Assembly (NCBI GenBank): GCA_025667525.1
Contig: CM046879.1
Span: 363,214,639-363,278,638, forward strand
Length of the DNA stretch: 64,000 bases
Direction of reading: 5' to 3'
From: Glebionis coronaria
Taxonomy: Eukaryota > Streptophyta > Magnoliopsida > Asterales > Asteraceae
Part shown: positions 33,399 to 44,305 of the stretch, one piece after another
Layout: every line of letters begins with the position of its first letter
Numbering within the stretch: position 1 is the stretch's first letter
Position numbers and translations under genes: made by a program
The notes under the pieces: model-generated
Databases searched by the model: none
What the model saw: the letters and a program-made list of their open reading frames with translations, nothing else
Told to the model about the DNA's origin: nothing

Positions 33399-33981
33399 TG
33401 ATGACGTATAGTCCCCATCCGGTTCATGAACCCGGCCCACGGGTACTACCCGTATCCGGCCCATCACGAATGGGTGGGAATAATGTTATTTAAGCTTATG
33501 GGATTGGATGAACAGTAACCGCACACACGTGTACGGTCCACGGCCCGGCATGACCGGTGCAGGGTTAGACAGAATCATATTCCTACTATGGTTAGGATTT
33601 ATCCCAAAGGGGAGGATATTCACTCACCATAATTAGAAGATAACAATCAATCTAAATCTGGTGATTATCCTTTCCTTGGGTCCGAAGTATCAGTGATAGC
33701 CCATTAGGGTTTCACTGCATATAAAAGGAACCCCCAAGGGTTCCACAAATGTATTACATTCTACACACTTTCAACTCTCATCCGATTCCTATAATCCTAA
33801 CCGATTACTTACTCTCACGCTGGAGTCTAATCATGGGAAACATTCCCACGGTAAGCCTAACGCGTGTTGTTTAGTGTGTAGGATCCCAACCAGATAATTC
33901 ACTTGGTACAGGAGCCGGAGTCCAGCCAACCCGAATTAAGCCTAATTCGGGTCTAGCAAGGATCAACCAACTTTTGTATCA
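33399..33981 (+). repeat. Tat 3' LTR
   Basis: 583 bp, the same length as the 5' LTR, with about 32 substitutions and no indel (aligned by eye). It keeps the TATA box and the GGAACCCCCAAGGGTTCC palindrome. Confidence 0.93.
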
Positions 33982-35297
33982 ACAATACACTATTAGTTTA
34001 AACTCATATTTTTATCCTACAAATATTCTCATTTTGATTATATAAACAAGAGTTGAACTACTACTGATCTCATTTTTAGTATACAAATATGTTTTGTGTA
34101 GAAATGCACGCTTGTTAACGACTAACATTTTTATATGTATCTTAAGTCCTTATACGCCTTCAAAACCCATTAATGACATCAACTTTCTTATAGAAATACC
34201 ATTAGTTGTATTTAGATATATGTTGCATCCATGTATGGTTTCACCTTGACTAACTTATAAATATGAATTACGTAATTTATGAACAGTTTTCATATGTGAA
34301 GTCTTGCTATAAATATCATTAACCTTCCTTCTCAGTACACTTAGTTGCATAGTATGTTTATTTGGTTTACTTGTTCTGTATCAGTTTCATTTTAAATTAG
34401 TTGCTAACGTGATCTGTAACCCTCTTTACATAATTGACACCTGAACAAAATCATTTTCGTAAATTAGATCAAAATGATGACTTCAATTATAGCTTCATAT
34501 GTTATGTTTATATAGAAAACATCTGTCAATATAATACATGTTATAGTCTTTGGTCATGCATTAAGCAAATGGCTTAAGAGTTACCTCAAGGATCAACGTT
34601 AATACATCAAAACGGATACATGAACACGAATGCTAATAATAGTCGGGGCATGATTGAAATCACAACCCAGACGTACACGGTCAGCTATACGTAGTACCAA
34701 TCACGAACCATAAACCACAACCGACATACAACCATTCACTAAATCAAAACAGGAACACCAATGAAATCTGCTCGCAAGACATAATTGGATCATGAACTCG
34801 ATCTATCGCGTGCTATTGAACCAACCCGAAACCAAAATAGAACTAGATTGAGTGAAACCTATACTCTTGTGATGTACTAATATACACCAACAGAAATCCG
34901 AACACTAATGCCACAGTGAATCGAACTTGGATTCTTCTATTCCAAGACCTCTTGATTATAAAAACGAATTAATAGTTTGGAACTAGGCTTGGTTTTGTAT
35001 CGAGAGTTTTTGAAACTATCAAGGAGACGTTGATTATATGGGTAATATTTCTATCAATCTTATCCTAATATGAGGGGGTTCTAAATGGAGACGAAATACA
35101 TGAAAGAGCGTTCTGTATGAAAAGTCAACTTGGTTTAGTTCCATCATTCGATATACATTAACTAGCCATAACTGATTATCGATAATGTCGGGATTGCTTC
35201 TTGTAAACGTTAATGATATTCAGAATATTTCAAAGGTTTAAAAGCTTAGTGTAGGCTATTAGTTTGGCTATCACAGTTTATTATTATTATTATTGTG
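33982..35297. other. Unassigned AT-rich stretch
   Basis: About 1.3 kb to the right of Tat without any coding or recognisable terminal structure. It may be the displaced 5' part of the gypsy A LTR (10731-11816), which Tat split, but I could not match it. It ends in a (TTA)n/(ATT)n run at about 35278-35297. Confidence 0.4.
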
Positions 35298-36422
35298 ATT
35301 CTTTTATTTTTATTTTATTTTTTAAACCTTAAGTTTTATTCAAAATGAATAAAAATGCAAACCAGATTTTCGAGTTTTACATACACGTTCCCATTCTTAT
35401 GTAGTATTATCCGTCAAGGCGGAGTAGGTTCTTCAGCGTTTTCGTTAGCTTCTACTGGACACAAGGTATGGATTTTCCGTCCCTCAGTAAGGACAACCTG
35501 TTCCTTTTTATTAGGATTTCCCGTATGCAGCCAACTGTTTTCCCCAGTAGTTACAGATTAAATGTTTATGTTTTATTAGTTACCTTAGCCATATACATGC
35601 ATGACCAGTTTCACCTAGTTATGGAGGTACCATAACCATAACACCAGAGTGATAGCTCCTGGCGTCCCTTTCTGTTATTTGGCCATTATTATATTATTAT
35701 TATCATGTGGGGCGTATGAGTGTATCCTAGGTTCAGTTTCAATCGGGATTTCATGGTGAATGTGGTGTGTGCCTTGCATCCTTCACAAGGAGCTGATCCC
35801 TCCTACCCATTACCAATTAAATAGAGGCATCCCCTCTAATTGCATGACGAGGTCACCCCTCCAAGTATTCACGCACCTTGTTGACCTCATGACCTATATT
35901 AGCTTTTAGTATATTAAACTAATACAGATTTTCATAAGTAACATAAGCTATGTTTTCAGTACTAAAACTAGTTAACATGCTATACGTCTAGGTTTTCCCA
36001 GGACTTATGCATTTCCGCTGCAATTGATGCTTTATATACTTTCATTCCTTTATGTCTTTATGTTGTGCTATATATCCGTGCACTGAGCGTTATGCTCAGC
36101 CGTTTTCCATTTCAATGTTCCCAAACGGCAGGTGCCCAAGGTCGCAAGTAGGATCTCCAGAGTATGTGCATTCGGATGGAAGCTATCCAACCTCTTTTAC
36201 CTTATGCATTTATTCCTACTTTTTCATACTTTACTTCATTTGGACATTTTTTAGTCCTTTCATTTACAGTACCTAATATTGCTTGTGTGTGAGTTACTAA
36301 GTCTACCGATGTTTGATTCCAATATTTCTATTTATGGTCATGAATGTTTAAACATTTACCTTGCATGCTTTGATGACACGCCATATTTTACTGTAGCATT
36401 CCTCTTAACAAATGAGGTGTTA
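35298..36422 (+). repeat. Gypsy LTR, plus orientation, related to LTR A
   Basis: The 3' end is AAATGAGGTGTTATA at 36422. From about 35450 on it is the diverged reverse complement of 10731-11750. Shared blocks include GGTATGGATTTTCCGTC, CAGTAAGGAC, GAGGTCACCCCTCCA, GCGTTATGCTCAG and GGATGGAAGCTATCCA. The left boundary is uncertain; TGTGATTC at 35298 is the first TG after the AT-rich run. No primer site follows at 36423, so it is a solo LTR, a 3' LTR or a truncated copy. Confidence 0.6.
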
Positions 36423-37065
36423 TAGTAAATATGCAGCAACCCGTTTTGAAGTAGATGAAGTTGTATCCTTTTGTTGATGATGGTCGGTATCATCAATATT
36501 ATCATGAGTGACAACGGAATACTTTGATACAACATGTTTCTCCCCCGTGAAATATTCATCAAACATTGGTCCATATAACATTTCCAACTCTCCAAGTGTC
36601 ATGTCCACTGTCATATCTGTTCTTGGAACATGTTCAGGAACCAACTTTGAACTTGACTTTTCATTGATGTGGTCTTGAGTTTCGAGTTCCGTGCGGTTGT
36701 TCACAGAAGTCTTTTGTCGTTGTGGATCGGGACTTAAACTGCTTTGTTCAAGTGTCATTTCTTGCAATTCATCAAATCTGACATGAATAATTTCGACTAT
36801 CAATTTTGTTCTCTTGTTGTAAACTGTATATCCCTTAGACTAAGTTGCATATCCAACTAGAATACATGCATCACCTTTCTCTTTCATCTTATCTAGATTT
36901 TCACCATTTCGGATTATATAACACGTACATCCAAAAACATGAAGGTGTTTGAGTGAAGGTTTGCGATCATGAATTATGTGATATGGTGTCTTTTCGTGTC
37001 TTGGAATAATTAAGGAACGGTTATGTGTGTAGCATGCAAAAATTAACTCTTATTCTACCCATCAG
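36423..37065 (-). pseudogene. Copia fragment (Copia4): integrase C-terminal part and linker
   Basis: The minus strand reads HEKTPYHIIHDRKPSLKHLH, then VFGCTCYIIRNGENLDKMKE and GDACILVGYAT with a stop, and YTVYNKRTKLIVEIIHVRFD. This is the integrase-end region (K.PYE...KP...H.FG..CY) of a SIRE-like copia, then an acidic linker (LGELEMLYGPMFDEYFTGEK). It is cut at 36422 by the gypsy LTR and ends near 37065. No catalytic residues remain. Confidence 0.82.
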
Positions 37066-37651
37066 AAAATATACATTCGTGTCTTAAAAACACTTATGAA
37101 AACTAAGAAAAATCTTGAAATTTGGGCCATTTTTAGCCTTATTAGCAACAAAACAAAACAAAACGTTGAAAGTTGGAAAACGTGAGGGCGTAGCAAGGCA
37201 AGTATCTATTCACCCCTTACTAAAATTAAACATTGTCCTCAATGTTTCGAGTCTAATGGTGGAGCACCCCCATACTAGAGACGAAGAGTCGAATGCTTAG
37301 GATCTAGCATGGAAAGGGTGATCAACAATATATCTAAAGCCGTTTCTGAGTTATGATTAAAAGATAAATGTTAGAATAATAAAGGATATGTCATGGATTC
37401 ATGAAAAACTCTTCAAGCAAATGATCAAGTCTCACGTAAATGAACACGAGAGCCTTCAATCGTGGCGATGATGATGATCTAGATAACACATTCACAAACA
37501 ACCACGAAACAACGAGTTGGAAGGGCATAAATCCCTCTCATTAACTACATTAGAAAGCAATAATATATAGAATGGATAAGCATAGGATCTCCCCCATGAG
37601 GCACCTCGTTTTTGATTAACGGGTCATGAGCTCGACTCGATCCCCTCAACG
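37066..37651 (-). other. Athila C 3' non-coding region
   Basis: No gene. ACATTGAGGACAATGTTTAA at about 37223-37242 on the minus strand matches Athila A 25383-25402, followed by an AGTAAGGGG tract, so at least 37190-37651 is the 3' region of a minus-strand Athila. The boundary with the copia fragment (37065 to about 37190) is unclear. Confidence 0.55.
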
Positions 37652-38060
37652 CTAATTATCAATGGGGAAGGTGACTTGGTCGAGGTCGTCCAACGAAGGA
37701 ACTTCCCCACCGAAGTAGTGCTTAAGCCTATGTCCATTCACCTTGAAATTAGGACCATCATTTTGAGCTATCTCAATGGTCCCATAAGGAAACACTTGTG
37801 TTATGGTGAACGGACCCGACCATCGAGATTTCAATTTCCCGAAAAATATGTTCAAACGAGAGTTAAAAAGTAACACTTGATCACCAACGTTAAAAACCCG
37901 GTTTTTAATCTTTGAATCATGAAACTTTTTATTCTTTTCCTTAAAAATCAATGAATTTCATAAGCATTATCTCTTAATTCATCCAATTCATTAAGTTGTA
38001 TTTTCTGGTGATCTCCCGCGGTCTTCATGTCTGTTGATCCCTTTGGTTGGATCTATATTC
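37652..38060 (-). pseudogene. Athila C integrase C-terminal fragment
   Basis: The minus strand reads KIQLNELDELRDNAYEIH, a stop near 37953, then [40 protein letters not shown] and GPFTITQVFPYGTIEIAQ, ending TFPID. It is collinear with codons about 640-739 of the second half of Athila A pol. It is cut at 38060/38061 by the Copia3 LTR, inside the block before KIQLNEL. Confidence 0.9.
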
Positions 38061-38534
38061 TGTTAAGAATTAGTATAGTAGTTTGTAATCAAACTAAAAC
38101 ACTTTGAGCACTCTTACTAACACTAAAAGTTATGCGTAATCTAACTTATAAGCACAGAAGAACATAATTACTTTTAACTATTCGATTCTCTTATTAATCG
38201 ACTTGAATAAGGTACATGAAAGACATTGTACCTATGTTCCTTTTATAGAGTAAGGAACCCTAGAAACCTTAGAATATTCTATAAAGATAACTATATCACA
38301 GACGATATATTATCAATATTCTAACTATTTAAGTATATCACATAAGATATACTCTAACTATAACTATGACATATCTTATACAAAGATATATTCGTCCTAA
38401 TCAACATAGAAATACTTACTTTATAAGTAGCAGTACTTACTATGTACCGTGTTAATACTAACGGTACTTACATAACACTGACAGTACTTAAAATACACTA
38501 ACGGTACTTGACACTTAACAAATAGTTCCCAACA
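38061..38534 (-). repeat. 3' LTR of Copia3
   Basis: On the minus strand it runs from TGTTGGGAACTATTTG (after the polypurine tract) to ACTAATTCTTAACA; 474 bp. The TATA box is at 38240-38247. Its first ~130 bp contain repeated GTACCGTTAGTGTA/AGTACTGTCAGTG units. The left flank TATTC (38056-38060) is a candidate target duplicate; the partner is not in the window. Confidence 0.8.
38240..38247 (-). promoter_or_regulatory. TATA box in the Copia3 LTR
   Basis: TATAAAAG on the minus strand, about 290 bp into the LTR. Confidence 0.5.
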
Positions 38535-38547
38535 ATGCTCCCCTAAA
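38535..38547 (-). other. Polypurine tract of Copia3
   Basis: TTTAGGGGAGCAT on the minus strand directly before the LTR start TGTTGGG. Confidence 0.75.
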
Positions 38548-39236
38548 CAAGAAAGATAACTTGTTGTCTTCTTGTTTCTCTTGTACTGAATGTATTAAAA
38601 TACATGTCTTTAGTCTTTCCTTCATCCTTGGATTGAACTTGGTAAATTTGTATTTGTATCCAACTGAATGTAGCCAAACACTTCAAATGTAGATCTTCTT
38701 CTGATAAGATAATCTTCAAACATCATGAGTATCATCTTTTTCTTCAAACTATGATCTTCTTGTGTCTTCTAAACATTCACTTATCTGTGTAGCATGAGTT
38801 ATTGTCTTCTTGAGTTAAATCTTCAAACTCTGAATCATGAACCTTTGTCTTGATTTGATGAGACAAAACCTTCTAAGTATATTTTAAATACTTCTTTGCT
38901 TGCAATCTTCATACCAGTTAGCCGTACACTCCTGAATAGCCAATAATTTATTCATAAAGAATAAGGTGTATTGAAAACCTTACAATTTTTGGTAAATTGT
39001 CAACCATCAACGGATTTGATGAAGTCTTTACCTAGTACCGTTTGTCTAGGAATAGCCAACTCTTTGTCTCGAAACAAGGTGAGTTAGAACCATATAGTTT
39101 TTAGCAAACTATCAGCTTTCAACGGATTTGATAAGTCTTTACCACAAACCGTTTGCTTATGGACTAGCCAGTTCTTATGTGTTTTAGACATGGTGAACTG
39201 AGAACCATTTGTGAAGTTTAACTGAAAGTCAAACAC
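38548..39236 (-). other. Copia3 3' non-coding region with ~112-bp tandem repeats
   Basis: No gene. Between about 38930 and 39230 two full and one partial diverged copies of a 112-bp unit are present, anchored by CAACGGATTTGAT at 39008 and 39120 and by GAATAGCCAA/GACTAGCCA blocks. Copia1 and Copia2 have a similar arrangement (two ~200-bp repeats) in the same place. Confidence 0.65.
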
Positions 39237-42200
39237 TTAAGGCTCTTTCTCAGCTTCTTCCTCATCTTTCAAATCCTTGATTTGTTGTTTAACCATTCTG
39301 ATCAACTCCAAAGCATCAACAGATTCTTCTGTAACTTCCAATTGTTGTTCTAACATCCTTTCCAACAATTTTCTTTTGAAAGGGTAAGTTTTCTCTTGCA
39401 GCATATAGTATGTAACATCATCTACATCCAAAATATGCAATCCACATGACCTATAATATATCCAGTAACTAGGAACCTGATTCTCTAATTCTTTCAACAT
39501 TTCTTGATCATAATTGTGTGGCTCAAACATAAAGAGAAATTCCTAGTATAATAGTGATACTTCAGTTTTACCTACATTGGCTTATTGAACTAACCTTGAA
39601 AGATCTTGAATATCTTGTCTGTCAAGAATGTGAAGAATATCCTCCAAAAGTCTGAATATCCTTGTTGTGCCATCAGTTCTCTGAATTCCATGAGCTTCAA
39701 GTCCTTGATCTATTGATTAAATCCATTTAGCAATGGATGTTATCTTTCCAAAAAGCTCTGTATCAATACATTGATCTTAAAATTTTACAATCTTCAAGTA
39801 CTTCTTCAAGCTCTCATCATCATCACTATCTTCTGCTGTTGATTTAACCCTCTTGGCTTTCTTCTTTGTCTTTGTTGACCTTTTCCTTTTAACACCCTTG
39901 GAAATTCCCTCAAGTTCTGTTGAACTCTCTTCCAAGTTTGTATGTACCGTCTACTCAGTATGTACTGTTGTATGTACTGTTGACTGTGATTGTACTGCTT
40001 GTACATTTTCAGTCTGAGCAATATCTTGAGTTTCAACTCTTGCATTCATTCTTTGAGCAGTCTCTTCCTCCCTTGAACTTACCTTCTCCTTTCTATTCTT
40101 CCTCACATAGGTGGTCTTGATAGGTGGAGATGTGTTTGTAGGTTCAGCAGTACTTGGCTCAATTCTAGGAGTACTACCAAATTTCCTTTGTTGTTGCAGA
40201 TGTCTTTTAAACTCTTCAACAGCTTTTCTATCTGCTTCAGATCAAATCTCAACAAAATTCAATTTAGTTCTCTTATTTTGCTCATACAAAGTCCTGATTT
40301 CTTCAAAATTCTTCTTGACCAGCTGAATATGAGTAAAACCCTTAACTTTCTTAAGAAAATTCATCATTTGATTCCTAATCTGCATAGTAGTTGGAGGCTT
40401 AATCTTTTCTTTTCTTCTCTTTTTAGCAAAGAATCTTTGTTGCTCCCTTACCAGATCATCAATCAATTTTGATTTCTCTTCTTCATCATATGCATCTCTC
40501 TCTTCAGCTATCAATGAGTCTGCAAGAAGCTCACTTTCATGTAATTCAGCTTGAATCCTATCATACTCTTGTATGGTCCATTCTTGTTGTATTCTTTTAG
40601 CTTCTCGCAAATGCGGTTTTGCTGCAAGTTCTTCCTGTAATTCCTCTTCACGAATTTGTGCTTGCATTCTGTTAGCATATTCCTCATTTGGTCTATTTGA
40701 TTAAATCTGTACATGACTTTGTTTATATCATCATCTGAATCACTTTCATCTTCAGATTTTCATAATATTTGCTTCTTCCCCTTATCCTTTGGATCAATCT
40801 TAGGTAGCTTCTTCTTCAGCTTGGTAGATCTTTCCTCATTAGCTTGCTATTGAATAACTCTACCTTTAGTAGGGTGTGAAGCTTGAACTTTCTTACCTTG
40901 AATTTGATTCTTTTTTGCAAGAACTTCTTGTTGTGTCTTTTTCTCTGCCTCTGCTTGTTTAGTCTTCTCAACTAAATTCTTCTTTCTTAGGTCAAGCAAT
41001 AATTGGGTAGAAGTCTCATCCTCTCTAAAAGGAGTTTGACTTTCTAGTGAAGGATGATCACCAGCGTTACTTGTAATCGGCTTAGTTGGCTTAGCAGTAC
41101 TTGGGTCTTCAACATTGTCAGCAGTACTTGCAGTCGGCCTAGTTGGCTTAGCAGTACTTGGATCTTCAATAATGTTGATTTCACTAGTATTAGACACACT
41201 TGTTTCTTCAATCACTTGTGTATCCCCAAATATTCTTTCTTCCATAGAAGTCATCATTTCAACTTGCACCTCTTTAGTCTTGTCTAATCCATTTCTCATT
41301 CTTGATTTAGACAGTACTTGCAAAGTCTGTTTCCTTTGAAACCACACTTGTCTTTGTGGTGATGGAGTTGAATATACAAGAAACTGAATGTTAATTTCCT
41401 CCAACTTCTCATAGAAAGCACTCCAATTTGTTTGAAGTGGTGATTGAGGTGGTGGTGCTGGCTGAGTTACCATTATTTCTTCAACTTGTGGCTCCTCATG
41501 AGTAGGCTGTGGTTTTTCCTGTTGAATATCTATGTTTGAAGGTTCATCCACACCAGTCTCTAAACCAGTTCCATCTTCATTAGTCCCAATGACATCTTCA
41601 TCCAATTCAAAATTTATGTCATTTCCAGAGATTCTTGTCTGATTATCAAAAGAAGGTGGTTGTTCTTCATAATTCCTCCCATGTTTGGTTGCATTCAGTT
41701 GCCTTTTCTTGTGGTTATTGAATCTTTGCTTCTTGATTGCAGACTTCTGAATAGATCTATAATGCCTCATCCAAGGTGACACTTTGTTCCTTAACTTGAT
41801 TAGGCTAGCTTCCAATTCAGCAATTTTCTTGTCTTGAACGAGCTTTTCTTTCTGCAACACCTGTACCTGTTGGGAAAAACTTGTACACAAATCAGTTAAC
41901 TTTGCAACATCCACCACCTCTGGTGCTTGTGCTTGTGGTGAACCACTAGCAGCAATAGAAGCAGCAGGTGTGTGGATCATCTCATCAGTGCTTGGTGGAA
42001 CACCAACATTGTAAGAAGAAGATTGTGAATCTTCTAGGGAATGGGAACTCTGGTGAGAAGGAGTTTGCTGAGAAGCACTAGCATTTCTAAGTTCCTCACC
42101 TTCTTGATTGGCAGGTTGGGCTAACATATGAGCAAACAATGGTGTAACTGTTCCTGTAAAGGCATTGCCTTGTTTGGTCAAGAAAGAGAAAGTTCTCTTT

Positions 42201-42865
42201 GTGAATGTAGGAACATCCCATGTATCAGTTAATTCTGGTAGGTTAGGTATTTGGTCACTAACTAAAGTCTGAATGAATCTAGGATACATTAAAAACTTTT
42301 TAGTCCCTTCCAAATTCCTAGTCATGCCTTCAAAAATTAATTTTGAAAAATTAAAAACCCTGTTATTTGCTAGACAAACACCAGCTGATGCCAATGCAGC
42401 AGGAATTTGATCAAAAGATGTACTTTTAGAGCTTAAACAGTGAATAATAGCATGAAAAAGCAATTTCCATTGAGGTGAAAATAAAGCTTTAAAGAAAGTA
42501 AGACTTTCCCTACCACCTCCATAGCCCATGGCTGCAAGGCCATAATGAATCTCTGTATTATTAAGCATACTAAGTCCATTTTCATCATTTAATCTCAAAC
42601 TTGCTCGTAGCAGTACCTCAGTTACATATATGTTTCTATGATTCACCCTAGCCTTAATGCAAGGTTGATCAAAGCGAGTACCTAAAACAGCAGTATTCCA
42701 AAATTGTTCAACAATGGAAATAGAGATAACTGGAATTACAGTGAGTGCAAAGCGAACATGACTTCGAGAAAGGAAACAAAGCATCTCATGGAAACCAAGA
42801 GAGTCATCATTCGTAGCAAGATTCGTAACCGAATTATGCTTAGAGATTACTTGTAAAGCAGCCAT
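39237..42865 (-). pseudogene. Copia3 extra ORF downstream of pol (env-like position), broken
   Basis: ATG at 42865 (MAALQVISKHN), same strand as pol. The first 673 codons are open to 40847. A conserved N-terminal domain (about codons 1-250) shows SRSHVRFALTV...VEQFWNT, LSMLNNTEIHYGLAAMGYGG, CLSSKSTSFDQ and MYPRFIQTLV. It is followed by a Pro/Ser-rich and Glu/Lys-rich low-complexity region with a repeated DPSTAKPT block. After stops and frameshifts the reading continues through helical Glu/Gln-rich segments at 40714-40242, 40045-39806 and 39530-39237 (the last with LELIRMVKQQIKDLKDEEEA). SIRE-type copia elements carry an extra, so-called env-like ORF in this position. I see no signal peptide or membrane span, so an envelope role is not supported. 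The 66 codons open upstream of the ATG at 42865 are not counted. Confidence 0.75.
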
Positions 42866-43250
42866 TAGTATTTTTGATGATCGAAAAATTAGAGAGAAGG
42901 TTATAGAATCAAGAGATAAAAATAAAATATTAGGTGAATCAATTGTATAATTGGAGTAAGTATTTAAGTAAATAACAAACCCAAGCGGGAAGAAACCGCC
43001 AAATTTACAAAAGAGACCCTTAACGGTACAAAGTACATGTAGCGGTACATGGAACATAAGCGGTACTTGAATTTGTGCTAGCGGTACTTAGAGTGACAAC
43101 GGTACCTCACAATTTTGACCAGTTCATGTTTTCCACTAACAATGTAACCTCTTTTATCTTTTTCTATTAACCTGCAATTACATCAAAAACACAAAACATA
43201 GACTATATAATAAAAGTTATAAAAAATTTGTATAGCCATTACCTCCCCTC
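42866..43250 (-). other. Copia3 spacer between pol and the extra ORF
   Basis: About 385 bp, no gene. It holds five GGTAC(A/T) units in 43024-43105 of the type AGCGGTACTT/AACGGTACC, like those in the LTR. Confidence 0.6.
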
Positions 43251-44305
43251 AACATATGCAACATGTTATTGGTTGAGCATACCAATGTGTATAACCAAGA
43301 ATTCGAATCTCTTTGCATCAAATGCCTTGGTCAACAAATCAGCTACATTGTTGTCTGTATGAATCTTCAAAACTTGAATAAGCTTTTTGTCATAAGCATC
43401 TCTTATAAAGTGATGTCTTATTTCAATATGATTGGTCTTGGAGTGAAATACTGGATTCTTGACAATGCATATAGTACTTTCATTATCAATGTAAATCTTG
43501 GTGTTCATGAAGTTTAACCCATAATCTAACAATTGATTTTGAATCCAAAGTACTTGACCACAGAAATGAGCAGCAACTACATATTCAGCTTCAGTTGTAG
43601 AAGTAGCAACGATGGTTTGCTTCTTACACTACCATGATATGAGTCTTCTGCCTAGGAATTGATAACCTCCTGTTGTGGATTTCTTATCATGATTAGCTCG
43701 AGCATAATCACTGTCTGAGTAAGCTTCCAATTCAAAGGTGGAATTTCTAGGATACCATAATCCTAAATTGGGTTGACTTTTAAGATATTTAAAAATCTTC
43801 TTCACAACATGTAGATGTGATACCTTTGGATGAACTTGGAACCTTGAACAGGCACACACAACAAACATAATATCTGGCCTAGAAGCAGTAAGATACATCA
43901 ATGAACCAATCATTGATCTGTAAAGATGAATGTAAACATCTTCTCCATGTTCATCTTTTGATAAGTACTTCTTGGCTTCAAAAGGTGTGCTTGTAATCCT
44001 TGTATCCATACATGAAAATTTCTTCAAGATTTCAGCAACATATTTATCTTAGCTGATAAATATTCCATCTTTCCTTTGTTTGACTTGCAGTCCTAAAAAG
44101 AAAGTTAGTTCACCCATAGAACTCATTTGAAATCTTCCTTTCATCAAAGCTTCAAACTCTTCACACCATGTCTTCTTGGTAGAACAAAAAATGACGTCAT
44201 CAACATAAACTTGAACTAGAATGATATCCTTAGCATTCTTCTTGATGAATAGAGTTTTGTCAATGGTTCCTCTCCTATATCCATGTTCTAGCAGAAAATT
44301 GGATA
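43251..44305 (-). pseudogene. Copia3 reverse transcriptase C-terminal part and RNase H, broken
   Basis: From 44305 down: SNFLLEHGYRRGTIDKTLFI, the active site VYVDDVIFCSTKK (about 44206-44190), FFLGLQVKQRKDGIFIS and a stop at 44048. It continues [49 protein letters not shown] and LGRRLISW, then a stop at about 43628. RNase H continues with IYIDNESTICIVKNPVFHSK and TKAFDAKRFEFLVIHIGMLN. The RT N-terminal half, integrase and gag are missing because a gypsy LTR is inserted directly upstream of SNFLLEHG. Confidence 0.9.

Larger units (their letters stand above)
11817..33981 (+). mobile_element. Tat-lineage Ty3/gypsy retrotransposon, interrupted by Athila A
   Basis: It is bounded by two 583-bp LTRs (11817-12399 and 33399-33981) with identical ends TGATGACG...TATCA. 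Without the nested Athila (11090 bp plus a 5-bp target duplicate) it is 11070 bp, a usual Tat size. Its content in order is: LTR, primer site, gag, protease, RT, RNase H, a second RNase H-like domain, integrase (split), non-coding spacer, antisense additional ORF, polypurine tract, LTR. The second RNase H and the antisense ORF between pol and the 3' LTR are hallmarks of the Tat group (established knowledge). The LTRs differ at about 32 of 583 sites (5.5 percent, counted by eye). No matching target duplication is seen: ATAGA on the left, ACAAT on the right. Confidence 0.93.

Noticed and set aside
11812..33986. Target-site duplication of the Tat element
   Set aside because: ATAGA (left) and ACAAT (right) do not match, and shifting the ends by a few bases does not help.
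42866..43057. Upstream extension of the Copia3 extra ORF as a signal peptide
   Set aside because: The hydrophobic 60 residues lie before the conserved MAALQV start, in AT-rich spacer. The conserved domain starts at the ATG at 42865.
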